A stretch of 64,000 bases of DNA from an uncultured bacterium. Its GTDB lineage: Bacteria; Cyanobacteriota; Vampirovibrionia; Gastranaerophilales; Gastranaerophilaceae. Location: contig CASERN010000011.1 in the NCBI GenBank assembly GCA_949290355.1, forward strand, positions 496,001 through 560,000, read 5' to 3'. Shown here piece by piece: positions 6,978 through 17,881 of this stretch. Numbering within the stretch: position 1 is the first letter of the stretch; the number at the start of each line of letters is the position of its first letter. The notes beneath the pieces were generated by a model. That model saw nothing but the letters and a program-made list of their open reading frames with translations, was not told the DNA's origin and searched no databases. The position numbers and the translations under genes were made by a program.

Positions 6978-8497
6978 TGATTGATGCAATAAATCAAATA
7001 AGAAAATTTATGGGAGATAATAAAGTTAATTATCTTCTTGTTAATTCTACTAATAAATATTTAGAAGAATATACTCCTTTAGAGGAAAATTCTCGTTATT
7101 TTTTAACTGATTTTACAGGTTCAACCGGAGATGCTTTGGTTACTTTAGATAATGTCTATCTCTTTGTGGATGGCCGTTATCACATTCAGGCAGATTTGGA
7201 AGTAAATCATGATTTGGTAAATGTTGTCAAATTACGAACGGGACAAAGTTTTTTGGATGAATTAGCAAAAAGAATCCCCCAAGATGAAATTTTAGGTATT
7301 TTCTCTAAAAAAGTTTCTCAAAAAAATGTGGAATATTTATTAAATAAAGACGTAAATATTAAATTTTTTGATAATGATCCCTTAGATAAAAATTTTGCAT
7401 ATGATAATTCATGTGTAGAACAAGTTGAAGGTTTGCCTGTCAATGAGAAAATAAAGAATTTGAATTATGATGGTGTTGTTTTGATTACAAATTTAGAAGA
7501 GGTTTCGTACCTTTTTAATCTTAGAGATTTTTCAAAAAACTATTCAAGTAAAATAAGAGGGAAAGCTGTTATTTTTTCAGATAGAGCGAGATTGTTAGAT
7601 GAAATAGATGATTTTGTAAAAAGTTATAATGGTAATATTTACATTGATAAATCGACAATTAATGCATATGATTATGCTTTAGTCGGAGATAAAGCTGAGA
7701 TTTTAGATGACAGCCCGATAAAGATAATGAAATCAGTAAAGACAGATGATGAGATTGAACATTATAAGGAAGCTTTTGCAAGAACAGATTTGGCAGTTAA
7801 GGCTATAAGGGATTATATTGAGAATAATGATAATATCTCAGAATATGATATTGCTCAACAACTGGAAAAGGAATTTAAGCGTTTTGGTGCAAAAAGTTTA
7901 AGTTTCAGGTCAATTGTTGCGAAAGATAAAAACTCTGCTCTCGCTCATTATTCTAAAAGTTCAAAGGATGAAATTTTGAAAGAGGGTAGTCTTGTATTGA
8001 TAGATTGTGGAGCTTATTATGAAAGAGGATTAGCTACAGATATAACAAGAGTTTTTGTTAAAGGGAAGCCTTCAGAATTACAGATTCAAGTATATACAAC
8101 AGTTTTAAAAATGTTTTTGAATTCTTATCATTCAGATTTATCTGTCGGGTATGATATTGATTCATTAGCAAGAAAAGTTTATTTGGAAAATGAAATTGAT
8201 GGTTTTGTATTTAATCATGGCTTAGGTCATGGTATAGGTATAAGCGTTCATGAGTATCCTCCTAATTTAAGTAAAAACGATATGGCTAATGTTGAAATAA
8301 AAGATAATATGTGTTTTACAATCGAGCCGGGTCTATATAATGAAAATCATTTTGGTATAAGGCTAGAAAATTCTTGTTATATGCAAAATGGTAAAATCAA
8401 ATCTTTTGTTCATATGAATTATGAAAAAAAATTAATAGATTATAATCTTTTATCAGAACAAGAAAAAGAATGGTTAAAAGAATTTGAGGTTTTATAA
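6977..8497 (+). CDS. Xaa-Pro aminopeptidase (M24B)
   Basis: Removes an N-terminal residue preceding proline; dinuclear-metal 'pita-bread' enzyme. Residues 1 to about 260 form the creatinase-like N-terminal domain(s). The catalytic domain shows all five ligands: Asp in IDCGAYYERG, Asp in ATDITRVF, His in NHGLGHGIG, Glu in TIEPGLY and Glu in GIRLENS. The start at 6977 overlaps the ppiC stop (TAATG), giving 506 aa and translational coupling. The pairing of a proline isomerase with a proline-specific peptidase is functionally suggestive but unproven. Confidence 0.93.
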   Translation: MIDAINQIRKFMGDNKVNYLLVNSTNKYLEEYTPLEENSRYFLTDFTGSTGDALVTLDNVYLFVDGRYHIQADLEVNHDLVNVVKLRTGQSFLDELAKRIPQDEILGIFSKKVSQKNVEYLLNKDVNIKFFDNDPLDKNFAYDNSCVEQVEGLPVNEKIKNLNYDGVVLITNLEEVSYLFNLRDFSKNYSSKIRGKAVIFSDRARLLDEIDDFVKSYNGNIYIDKSTINAYDYALVGDKAEILDDSPIKIMKSVKTDDEIEHYKEAFARTDLAVKAIRDYIENNDNISEYDIAQQLEKEFKRFGAKSLSFRSIVAKDKNSALAHYSKSSKDEILKEGSLVLIDCGAYYERGLATDITRVFVKGKPSELQIQVYTTVLKMFLNSYHSDLSVGYDIDSLARKVYLENEIDGFVFNHGLGHGIGISVHEYPPNLSKNDMANVEIKDNMCFTIEPGLYNENHFGIRLENSCYMQNGKIKSFVHMNYEKKLIDYNLLSEQEKEWLKEFEVL

Positions 8498-9250
8498 ATG
8501 CAAGAAATAACAAGTATTAATAATGATTTAGTAAAACAAACTGTAAAATTTCAACAAAAAAAGTATAGAGATAAAGATGGAAAGTTTTTGCTTGAGGGTG
8601 CAAAATGTGTAAAGGAAGCATTTGATGCAAATTTAGTTTTCGATTATGCTTTTGTTCTTAAAGAAAAAGCTGGAAGTTTTAAATATTTAGGAAATAAACT
8701 TATATTGACAAATGAAGCAGTATTAAAAAAAATATCTACTACAGATACTCCTCCTGATATTGTTGCAGTTGCTTATAAGAAAATATATAATTTATCGGAT
8801 TTAAAAAATGCAAAAAAAGTTGTATTATTAGAAAATATAAAGGATTTGGGGAATCTTGGGACAATTTTAAGAACATCTATAGCATTTAGTGCAGATGGTG
8901 TTGTGCTATATGGGAAAGAATGTGCAGATGTTTATAATCCTAAATGTGTGCGAGCATCTGTAGGGAATCTTTGGAAGATTCCTGTTTTGTATATTGAGCA
9001 ATATGAAATTTTGAAAAAGTTTTTTAGTAGTTATGAACGTGTTGCAACTTTGCCTAGGACCAATACATTTTTGAAAAATTTTGAAGTTGATACTCCTATG
9101 CTGGTTATGTTTGGGGCAGAAGCTGATGGACTTTCAAAAGAATTAATTGATTTCGCAACTAAAAAGGTGAAGATTGAAATGGCAGATTCTGTAGAATCTT
9201 TAAATTTATCAGTTTCTTCTGCTGTCGTGCTTTATAAATTGTTTTTATAG
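8498..9250 (+). CDS. SpoU/TrmH-family RNA 2'-O-methyltransferase
   Basis: SPOUT-class methylase of 250 aa. The N-terminal substrate-binding domain spans about residues 1-95. It is followed by the three knot motifs: LGNLGTILRTSIAF (motif 1), MLVMFGAEADGLSKEL (motif 2) and MADSVESLNLSVSSAVVLY (motif 3). These are the S-adenosylmethionine-binding trefoil knot. The gene begins immediately after the aminopeptidase stop codon. The target could be rRNA (RlmB-like) or tRNA; sequence alone does not decide. Confidence 0.9.
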   Translation: MQEITSINNDLVKQTVKFQQKKYRDKDGKFLLEGAKCVKEAFDANLVFDYAFVLKEKAGSFKYLGNKLILTNEAVLKKISTTDTPPDIVAVAYKKIYNLSDLKNAKKVVLLENIKDLGNLGTILRTSIAFSADGVVLYGKECADVYNPKCVRASVGNLWKIPVLYIEQYEILKKFFSSYERVATLPRTNTFLKNFEVDTPMLVMFGAEADGLSKELIDFATKKVKIEMADSVESLNLSVSSAVVLYKLFL

Positions 9251-9282
9251 TATATTTGGAAAGTTTGTTGTATAATCCACTT

Positions 9283-10335
9283 ATGAGTATTGATAAAAAA
9301 AAGGTTGTCGTTGCATTAAGCGGAGGAATTGATAGCTCTGTTACTGCTCTTATGCTCCAGAAGCAAGGTTATGAAGTAATTGGATTGACAGGGAAAATGA
9401 TAGATTCTTTATCTGCTGATATAATTATCAATAATGCAAAAAGTGTTGCAGATAAGCTAGGAATAGAGTTTCATGTTTTTGATGCCGTTGAGAAATTTAA
9501 TGATAAAGTTATTAATTATTTTGTAAATTCTTATAAGATTGGAAAAACTCCTAATCCTTGTATAATGTGCAATCAGTATATTAAATGGGGACTTCTTTTT
9601 GATTATGCAGTAAATCAGTTAGAAGCTGATTATTTTGCTACAGGACATTATGCAGAAATAAGATTTGCCGATGGAACATATAAGTTATACCCTGCAAAAG
9701 ATGAACATAAAGATCAATTATATTTTCTTTATAGATTGGGACAAAAACAATTATCAAAAACAATTTTTCCATTAAGCAGTTATAATAAATCTGAGGTAAA
9801 AAAAATAGCTGCTGATTATGATTTACCAGTAAAAGATTCGAAGGAAAGTCAGGATATTTGTTTTATTCAAAAACCTTTAAATACCAAGAAATTTTTGTAT
9901 GATAAGTTTGGAATCCAAAAAGGTGATTTTATTGATGTCTTAACCGGAAAAAAATGGGGTGAGCATAATGGATCTTATATGTACACAATTGGTCAAAGGA
10001 AAGGAATAGGAATTGCAGCTCCTTATCCTTTATATGTAATTGATATTGATTCTTCAAAGAACATTGTGTATGTTGGAAGAGATGAAGATAATTATCGAAA
10101 AAATTTAAAACTTGTTGATTTGAATTTTACTTATGATATTAAGAAAACCGAGTTTGATGCTTTGATAAAAATTCGTTATAACATGGATTTTAAAAAGGCG
10201 CATATAAGAGTATTAAGAGATTTTGTTGATGTTGAATTTTACGAGCCAGTAAATTCAATTACGAATGGACAATCGGGTGTTTTATATGATATTGATGATT
10301 ACCATTTAATTGGCGGCGGGTTTATTGTAAAATAA
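9283..10335 (+). CDS. mnmA: tRNA-specific 2-thiouridylase
   Basis: Adds sulfur to U34 of Lys, Glu and Gln tRNAs. The ATP-binding loop shows as VALSGGIDSSV and the catalytic cysteines as PNPCIMCNQYIKWG and ESQDICFI. TGHYAEI and the C-terminal beta domain are also present. The 350-aa length is normal. The ATG at 9283 is chosen over a TTG at 9256: it starts directly at the conserved domain, and TATAAT lies exactly six bases before it with no Shine-Dalgarno sequence, suggesting a leaderless transcript. A tRNA-Lys(UUU) gene, a substrate class, lies at 30.2 kb. Confidence 0.95.
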   Translation: MSIDKKKVVVALSGGIDSSVTALMLQKQGYEVIGLTGKMIDSLSADIIINNAKSVADKLGIEFHVFDAVEKFNDKVINYFVNSYKIGKTPNPCIMCNQYIKWGLLFDYAVNQLEADYFATGHYAEIRFADGTYKLYPAKDEHKDQLYFLYRLGQKQLSKTIFPLSSYNKSEVKKIAADYDLPVKDSKESQDICFIQKPLNTKKFLYDKFGIQKGDFIDVLTGKKWGEHNGSYMYTIGQRKGIGIAAPYPLYVIDIDSSKNIVYVGRDEDNYRKNLKLVDLNFTYDIKKTEFDALIKIRYNMDFKKAHIRVLRDFVDVEFYEPVNSITNGQSGVLYDIDDYHLIGGGFIVK

Positions 10336-10422
10336 AATACTTAAAACTTGTAAGAGTATATTTTAACTATTTACTTTTGTCTTTTATGGGGTTATCATAC
10401 TTTTTGATAGGGGGAGTTAAGT

Positions 10423-11844
10423 ATGTATAATCCAAAATCAAATAATGCTGATGAATTTATATCTCATGATGAAATTTTAGATACTTTAAAGTTTGCTGAT
10501 GAAAATAAAAATAATATTAATTTAATAAATGAAATATTAGATAAAGCAAAACAAGGGAAGGGATTAACTCATAGAGAAGCTTCCGTTCTTTTAGCTTGTG
10601 AAGATGATAATAAAAACAAAGAAATTTTTGAATTAGCTAAAAAAATTAAACAGGATTATTATGGTAATAGAATTGTTTTGTTTGCTCCTCTTTATTTGTC
10701 AAATTATTGTGTAAACGGTTGTGTGTATTGCCCTTATCATTCAAAAAATAAACATATTCCCCGTAGAAAACTTTCCCAAGAAGAAATAAAAAATGAAGTA
10801 ATAGCTCTTCAAGATATGGGACATAAACGCCTAGCTATTGAAGCGGGTGAAGACCCTGTTAATAACCCTTTAGAATATATTTTGGATTCTATTAAGACAA
10901 TTTATTCAATAAAACATAAAAATGGAGCAATCAGACGAGTAAATGTCAATATTGCAGCAACGACAGTTGAAAATTATAAAAAATTGCATGAAGCAGGTAT
11001 TGGAACTTATATTTTGTTTCAAGAAACCTATCATAAAGAAAGTTATGAAAGACTTCATCCTACCGGCCCAAAACATAATTATAAATACCATACAGAAGCA
11101 ATGGACAGAGCAATGCAAGGTGGAATTGATGATGTAGGATTAGGAGTTTTATTTGGGCTTGAATTATATCGTTATGAATTTGCTGGATTGTTGATGCATG
11201 CTGAACATTTGGAAGCTGTGTATGGGGTTGGACCTCATACAATTAGCGTCCCAAGAATTCGTAGAGCTGATGATATTGATCCAGATGTATTTGATAACGG
11301 AATTGACGATGATACTTTTGCTAAAATTGTTGCTTGTATAAGAATAGCTGTTCCATATACTGGCATGATTGTTTCTACAAGAGAAACTGCTGAATGTAGA
11401 GAACGAGTTTTAGAACTTGGTATTTCTCAAATTTCAGGCGGATCTAAAACAAGTGTTGGCGGATATTTTAATCCAATGCCTGAGAAAGAAGAATCTGCTC
11501 AATTTGACGTATCTGATAGACGTCCTTTGGATGAAGTAATAAAATGGCTTATGGAACTTGGGTATTTGCCTAGTTTTTGTACTGCTTGCTATAGAAACGG
11601 GCGTACAGGTGATAGGTTTATGGAAATTTGTAAAGATAAGCAAATTCATAACTTTTGTCATCCAAATGCAATTTTGACATTAAAAGAGTATCTTGAGGAT
11701 TATGCATCCGAAGATACAAAAAAAGTTGGAAATGATTTGATCGAAAAAGAGTTGAAAATACTTGAATCTCCTGAATGTATAAAATTAAAAGTTGCAGAAG
11801 ATTTGGAAAAAATTCATTCAGGTGATAGAGATTTTTGTTTTTAA
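10423..11844 (+). CDS. hydG: [FeFe]-hydrogenase maturase HydG (radical SAM tyrosine lyase)
   Basis: Cleaves tyrosine to supply CO and cyanide for the H-cluster of [FeFe]-hydrogenase. The radical-SAM motif is C96xxxC100xxC103 (CVNGCVYC). The C-terminal auxiliary-cluster motif is C386xxC389 plus C412, exactly the CX2CX22C spacing that distinguishes HydG from ThiH. At 473 aa the length is right. A GGGGGAG sequence precedes the ATG. Its product matures the hydrogenase encoded at 50.5-52.2 kb; hydE and hydF are not in this window. The gene sits between mnmA and dnaA, unrelated functions. Confidence 0.96.
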   Translation: MYNPKSNNADEFISHDEILDTLKFADENKNNINLINEILDKAKQGKGLTHREASVLLACEDDNKNKEIFELAKKIKQDYYGNRIVLFAPLYLSNYCVNGCVYCPYHSKNKHIPRRKLSQEEIKNEVIALQDMGHKRLAIEAGEDPVNNPLEYILDSIKTIYSIKHKNGAIRRVNVNIAATTVENYKKLHEAGIGTYILFQETYHKESYERLHPTGPKHNYKYHTEAMDRAMQGGIDDVGLGVLFGLELYRYEFAGLLMHAEHLEAVYGVGPHTISVPRIRRADDIDPDVFDNGIDDDTFAKIVACIRIAVPYTGMIVSTRETAECRERVLELGISQISGGSKTSVGGYFNPMPEKEESAQFDVSDRRPLDEVIKWLMELGYLPSFCTACYRNGRTGDRFMEICKDKQIHNFCHPNAILTLKEYLEDYASEDTKKVGNDLIEKELKILESPECIKLKVAEDLEKIHSGDRDFCF

Positions 11845-11914
11845 TAAGTATTTAAAATTGTATTATTGTAAAAATTTTTTCAATTTGTAAGTATTTTTAT
11901 AGTAAAATTTATAT

Positions 11915-13312
11915 ATGGATATTTTGGAAGTAAAAAATCTTTGGAGTGATATAAAAAGCAATCTGAAAGAGAATGTGCCTGCCCCTGCATTTCAAATGTG
12001 GATGGATGCTTTGGAACCTGCGGATTTTGATGGTAATGTTTTTTCTTTAATTACGGTGCATTCTTTAGCTCCGCAAGTTATAAAAGCTAATTATGATAGT
12101 CAAATTCTTGATGCATTGAAAAAGACAATAGGAAATGACGTAAGTTATCAAATAACTTTTGACGCAGAACTAGCTGATAGATATCAAAAAGAAAAGAAAA
12201 AAGAACTTCAAAAAGCCAAAAGAATTTCTCAGGAAACAGAAGAAAGTAAATATATTGATAATTTAGCTCAAATGCAATCTTCTGCAAATCTTAACCTAAA
12301 ATATAAATTTTCGAATTTTGTAGTCGGAGAAAATAGCAGATTTGCTCATGCTGCAGCTTTTGCTGTTGCGCAGAATCCTGCAAAAAAATATAATCCTTTG
12401 TTTATATACGGGGCATCAGGGCTTGGTAAAACCCATCTTATGCAAGCAATTGGACATTATATAATTTTTAACAAACCGAAGCTAAAAGTAAAATATATAA
12501 AAACTGAAGAATATGTGAATGAATTGATAAAAAATATTCAATGCGGGGGGAATGATAGGAATAGCAGAATGGATAAGTTTCGTCAAAAGTATAGAAACGT
12601 AGATGTTCTTTTAATAGATGATATCCAGTTTTTAGAAAGTAAAACTTATACAATGGAGGAAATTTTCCATACTTTTGATAGTCTTCATAATAAAAATAAA
12701 CAAATTGTAATTACGTCAGACAGGTTGCCAAAAGATATCCCGACACTCCCTGACAGATTGCGAACTCGTTTTGAGATGGGACTTATGGTTGATATAACTC
12801 CTCCTGATTTTGAAACCCGTGTTGCTATATTAAAAAATTTAGCTGAACAAGCAAATATAAAAGCCGATTTTGATGTTTTTGAGTATATTGCCAAAAATTT
12901 TGTAAATAATGTTAGAGAATTGGAGGGAGCTTTTAATAAAGTTAGTGCTTATGCAGATATTGAAAAAACTGATTTGACATTAGAATTTGCCAAAAAAGTA
13001 TTGAACTGTGAAGAAATGAAGCAGGAAATTACTATTGAAAAAGTAGCAAGAGCTGTTGGTGAATATTATGGAGTTTCAATTTCAGATTTTTTAAGTTCTG
13101 CACGAAATCAAAGGGTGTCTTCCGCAAGGCATGTGGCTGTATATATGGCAAGAGAATTAACGCAAAAAAGTTTTGAAAGTATTGCGGAATTTTTCAAGAA
13201 AAAACATACAACAATGTTGTATTCTTATGAAAAGATTCGAGATGATTTAAAGACTAATAAAAATTTGGATCAAGATATCGCCGTAATAAGAAGAAATTTG
13301 AGGCAAAATTAA
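11915..13312 (+). CDS. dnaA: Chromosomal replication initiator DnaA
   Basis: ATP-dependent origin-binding initiator. Domain I lies at about residues 1-90, with a short linker. The AAA+ domain has Walker A GASGLGKT at 166-173 and Walker B VDVLLIDDIQFL. The C-terminal helix-turn-helix domain contains the signature SSARHVAVYMARELT. The 465-aa length is normal. There is no Shine-Dalgarno sequence; TAAAAT lies exactly six bases before the ATG. dnaN is not adjacent; ruvA follows with a one-base overlap. I saw no cluster of DnaA boxes nearby. Confidence 0.97.
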   Translation: MDILEVKNLWSDIKSNLKENVPAPAFQMWMDALEPADFDGNVFSLITVHSLAPQVIKANYDSQILDALKKTIGNDVSYQITFDAELADRYQKEKKKELQKAKRISQETEESKYIDNLAQMQSSANLNLKYKFSNFVVGENSRFAHAAAFAVAQNPAKKYNPLFIYGASGLGKTHLMQAIGHYIIFNKPKLKVKYIKTEEYVNELIKNIQCGGNDRNSRMDKFRQKYRNVDVLLIDDIQFLESKTYTMEEIFHTFDSLHNKNKQIVITSDRLPKDIPTLPDRLRTRFEMGLMVDITPPDFETRVAILKNLAEQANIKADFDVFEYIAKNFVNNVRELEGAFNKVSAYADIEKTDLTLEFAKKVLNCEEMKQEITIEKVARAVGEYYGVSISDFLSSARNQRVSSARHVAVYMARELTQKSFESIAEFFKKKHTTMLYSYEKIRDDLKTNKNLDQDIAVIRRNLRQN

Positions 13313-13929
13313 TGTATGATTATATAAAAGGAATTTTAACGAATAAACTAAATTCTACTAAAGGTACCTATGTTACTGTCGAAACAAATGGAATAGGCTA
13401 TCTTCTTGAAGTTACTTTGAGAGATTTTAATTCAATTTCCAACGGTGATGTGAAAATTTATACTGTATTAATCCATAAAGAAGATAAAATGAGTTTGTGC
13501 GGCTTCTCGCATAGAGAAGATAGAGATATATTTAATATTTTAACCTCTGTTTCTGGGGTTGGTTCAAAAATGGCATTGACATTGTTGGATGAATTTGAAT
13601 CTTCTGAACTTATTGGTTTTGTACTGGATGGAAATTATAAGGAGCTCACAAGAGCAAAAGGTGTAGGACCTAAACTCGCACAAAAAATTATTTTGGAATT
13701 AAAAGACAAATTGGTTAATTATCAAGCAAAAGAGCCGATAAAAATTTCTACCGTTTCTTCAAATGCTGTTGATAACAGTGCTATAGAAGATGCTCAAATG
13801 GTTTTGATCTCTCTCGGGTATGAGCGTAAAGAAATTCAAGATGCTATATCTAAAGCTGTTGACTCTTTAGAAAATAATGCTAATGCTGAAGATATTTTAA
13901 AAGTATCTTTGAAAATTTTATCATTATAA
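13312..13929 (+). CDS. ruvA: Holliday junction DNA helicase subunit RuvA
   Basis: Binds four-way junctions and loads the RuvB motor. The 205-aa protein shows the N-terminal OB fold (residues 1 to about 64), the tandem helix-hairpin-helix region (ILTSVSGVGSKMALTLL and LTRAKGVGPKLAQKIILELKD) and a C-terminal three-helix domain ending in DAISKAVDSL. It overlaps the last base of dnaA, so the pair is probably one operon. It converges on the prepilin-peptidase gene 15 bases away. Confidence 0.96.
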   Translation: MYDYIKGILTNKLNSTKGTYVTVETNGIGYLLEVTLRDFNSISNGDVKIYTVLIHKEDKMSLCGFSHREDRDIFNILTSVSGVGSKMALTLLDEFESSELIGFVLDGNYKELTRAKGVGPKLAQKIILELKDKLVNYQAKEPIKISTVSSNAVDNSAIEDAQMVLISLGYERKEIQDAISKAVDSLENNANAEDILKVSLKILSL

Positions 13930-13944
13930 ATAGATATCATTTTA

Positions 13945-14940
13945 TTATAATAATAAAGCTATAAATGCAGCTGCTACCATTGCTGGCCCAAATGGCATAT
14001 AAGTTCTGTTCTCAGGATGTTCTCTCAATCCTTTAAATATTAATATACAGGATACAATTCCTAATACAGCTAAAATAATTGCTCCTATTAAGAATAGTGC
14101 AACTTTTTCAACACTTATAATCCCTATACGTTGTAATGAATAAAATGCTGCGGCAAAAATTACAAAAACAAGAAACGATGCTAAAGTTTTCCACTCTTTG
14201 TTTGTGATAAGCCCTTTTATAAATATTGGTAAGAATAATATAACTTGAATTACCACAGCTAAAGCTAGAACAAATAATAATGTTCTCCATCCAAATATTG
14301 CACCAAGACCTGCAGCAATAAAAGTGTCTCCTTCTCCAAAAGCTCTAGTGCCAGCAATAAGATATCCAGCTCTTGCGCAAATCTCAAGAATTATTGCACC
14401 TGCCAATATTCCTAATAAAGACATTGAAATTGGATTGTTTAATAAAATGAATTTTGTGAATTCAAATGGAGTACCTGCTTGATGAATTTGTGTAAATGCA
14501 ATTGCTGTAGTTATAATTGCATAAATTAGACCCACTCCCATTAATATATATGTGTGTAAGTCATATACGACTTTTTCTTTAATATCTGTACCTGCAATAA
14601 CTATCATTAATGAAGCAATTATCCAAGCAAATAAAGTATCTATACTTACTCCAAATTTCATGAAAAACAGAGTAAATGCAATACCTGTAAAAAGTTCTGT
14701 GATAGGATATTGAATGCTGATTGGTTCTTTGCAGAATGCGCATTTCCCTCTTAAAAATATAAAAGAAATAAGAGGAATATTATGCCACCATTTTAATGGT
14801 GTTTGACATTTTGGACATTTGGAACCGGGAAATACTATTGATTCTTCTGATAAAGTTCTGAGTATAACAACATTTAAAAAGCTGCCTATACATAGACCTG
14901 TAACAAATACTAATAATAAAATAGTAATTAACGCTCCCAT
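13945..14940 (-). CDS. pilD: Type IV prepilin leader peptidase / N-methyltransferase
   Basis: Polytopic inner-membrane aspartic protease that removes prepilin leaders and methylates the new N-terminus. The cytosolic zinc loop has C42xxC45 and C67xxC70. The active-site aspartates are D119 (IAGTDIKEKVVYD) and D205 in FGEGDTF, the GxGD motif. At 331 aa with about eight membrane segments it is a full-length bifunctional enzyme. It follows the sigma-factor gene by 12 bases on the same strand. The three pilin-like genes in this window are its obvious substrates. Confidence 0.95.
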   Translation of the reverse strand: MGALITILLLVFVTGLCIGSFLNVVILRTLSEESIVFPGSKCPKCQTPLKWWHNIPLISFIFLRGKCAFCKEPISIQYPITELFTGIAFTLFFMKFGVSIDTLFAWIIASLMIVIAGTDIKEKVVYDLHTYILMGVGLIYAIITTAIAFTQIHQAGTPFEFTKFILLNNPISMSLLGILAGAIILEICARAGYLIAGTRAFGEGDTFIAAGLGAIFGWRTLLFVLALAVVIQVILFLPIFIKGLITNKEWKTLASFLVFVIFAAAFYSLQRIGIISVEKVALFLIGAIILAVLGIVSCILIFKGLREHPENRTYMPFGPAMVAAAFIALLL

Positions 14941-14952
14941 TATATGTCTCCT

Positions 14953-15741
14953 TTAGTTTTCATCTTTTGATTTTATAATTTCATACATTTTATTTAATGC
15001 TTTTTTTAGTCTTCTTGAGACTTGCATTTGAGAAATATTTATTTTTTCGGAAATTTCTCTTTGATTAAGATCTTGATAATAACTCATTTCAATTATTTGC
15101 TGTAAATCTTTAGGTAATTTTTTAATAACTTCATCAAGCATAATTTTATCTTCATAAGAATTGATAAACTCTTGATAATCTCCTGATGGGATTTTATCAA
15201 TTAGTGTAATGTCGTCATCATCAGTTGAAGATAGTGCTTGATCTAAAGATAAAGTGCTTTTGCACAATTCTATTTCCATTACTTCATGAATTTTGCTAAC
15301 AGGTATACCTACAATTTCAGCTATTTGATCTTCTGATGGATCTTCAAATCCTTTTTCCTTTAGTTGTTTGACTGCTGAACTGATTTTAAATACAAGTTCT
15401 TGCAGTTCTCTTGGTGCTTTTATTATGGATGCTTTGTCTCTTAGATAATGTTTGATTTCTCCTCTAATGAAGTAGGCTGCATATGTCTTAAATCTGGTAT
15501 TTTTCTCAGGTGAGAAAAAGTCAATTGCTTTAATCAGACCTATGGAACCAACTTGAACAAGATCTTCATTGGATATTCCTGATTGTGCAGAGATATTTCC
15601 GGCAATTTTTTTTACTAAAATCATCCCGTCTTCAACAATGTTAATATGTAGCATACGTTTTTTCTTATCATCTTTACATTCTTTGTATGCTTTTAATAAT
15701 TCGTCCAGATTATCTATTTTTTTGTTCTTACTCTCTAACAC
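14953..15741 (-). CDS. Alternative RNA polymerase sigma factor of the SigB/SigF type
   Basis: Sigma-70-family factor of about 262 aa without region 1.1. Region 2 shows as SNEDLVQVGSIGLIKAIDFF and TRFKTYAAYFIRGEIKHYLRD. Region 3 follows, and region 4 ends with the helix-turn-helix LNQREISEKINISQMQVSRRLKKAL. A GTG at 15741 preceded by GGAG six bases upstream is my start; a TTG at 15753 would add four residues. Directly downstream lies pilD. In cyanobacteria a SigF-type factor controls pilus genes, so a pilus regulon is a reasonable inference. No anti-sigma gene is visible here. Confidence 0.88.
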   Translation of the reverse strand: MLESKNKKIDNLDELLKAYKECKDDKKKRMLHINIVEDGMILVKKIAGNISAQSGISNEDLVQVGSIGLIKAIDFFSPEKNTRFKTYAAYFIRGEIKHYLRDKASIIKAPRELQELVFKISSAVKQLKEKGFEDPSEDQIAEIVGIPVSKIHEVMEIELCKSTLSLDQALSSTDDDDITLIDKIPSGDYQEFINSYEDKIMLDEVIKKLPKDLQQIIEMSYYQDLNQREISEKINISQMQVSRRLKKALNKMYEIIKSKDEN

Positions 15742-15869
15742 TGCTATCTCCAATTATCCTATGATATTATATCATAACTTTTTTAATTTCGAAATCATTA
15801 AATTTATGTAATAATTTAAAATCATGAATTATTTTTGTGCTAAAATTATAAAATAATTGGAGAAGAGAT

Positions 15870-16151
15870 ATGATTACTATAAAAGATGTAGAACATGTTG
15901 CAAAATTAGCAAGGTTAGAATTAACCGAAGATGAAAAAGAATTATATACAAAACAATTGGGAGATGTTTTAAAATACGTTGACCAAATGAATGAAGTTGA
16001 TACTTCAGAAGTAAAACCAATGACTCAAGTTATAGATTTTTGTAACGTAATGAGAGAAGATAAAGTCGTTCAGGAAATTAGTAAAGAGGATTTAATGGCA
16101 AATGCTCCGGAAGAAGAAAACGGCTTTTTTAAGGTTCCAAAAATTAATTAA
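15870..16151 (+). CDS. gatC: Asp-tRNA(Asn)/Glu-tRNA(Gln) amidotransferase subunit C
   Basis: Small subunit (93 aa) of the GatCAB transamidation complex that makes Gln-tRNA or Asn-tRNA. It shows the family pattern: DVEHVAKLARLELTEDEK at the N-terminus, a coiled middle region, then VDTSEVKPMTQV, MREDKV and a final FFKVPKI. GGAGAAGAG precedes the ATG. gatA and gatB are not adjacent. It is divergent from the sigma-factor gene, sharing a ~115-bp upstream region. Confidence 0.94.
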   Translation: MITIKDVEHVAKLARLELTEDEKELYTKQLGDVLKYVDQMNEVDTSEVKPMTQVIDFCNVMREDKVVQEISKEDLMANAPEEENGFFKVPKIN

Positions 16152-16237
16152 ATTTTTGCTATTTTAATAGCATAAAGTTATAATATTATTGGGGTTAAGG
16201 TAGTGTTAGGAATTTTATTTAAAAATTAAATTCTTAA

Positions 16238-17878
<1,641 letters not shown>

Positions 17879-17881
17879 TAG

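Noticed and set aside
11845-11914. Replication origin next to dnaA
   Set aside because: The gap before dnaA is only 70 bases and I saw no cluster of TTATNCACA boxes there or after ruvA.
12543-12549. G-run inside dnaA as a fourth slippage tract
   Set aside because: It is only six G long, lies inside a conserved coding frame and shows no alternative open frame.
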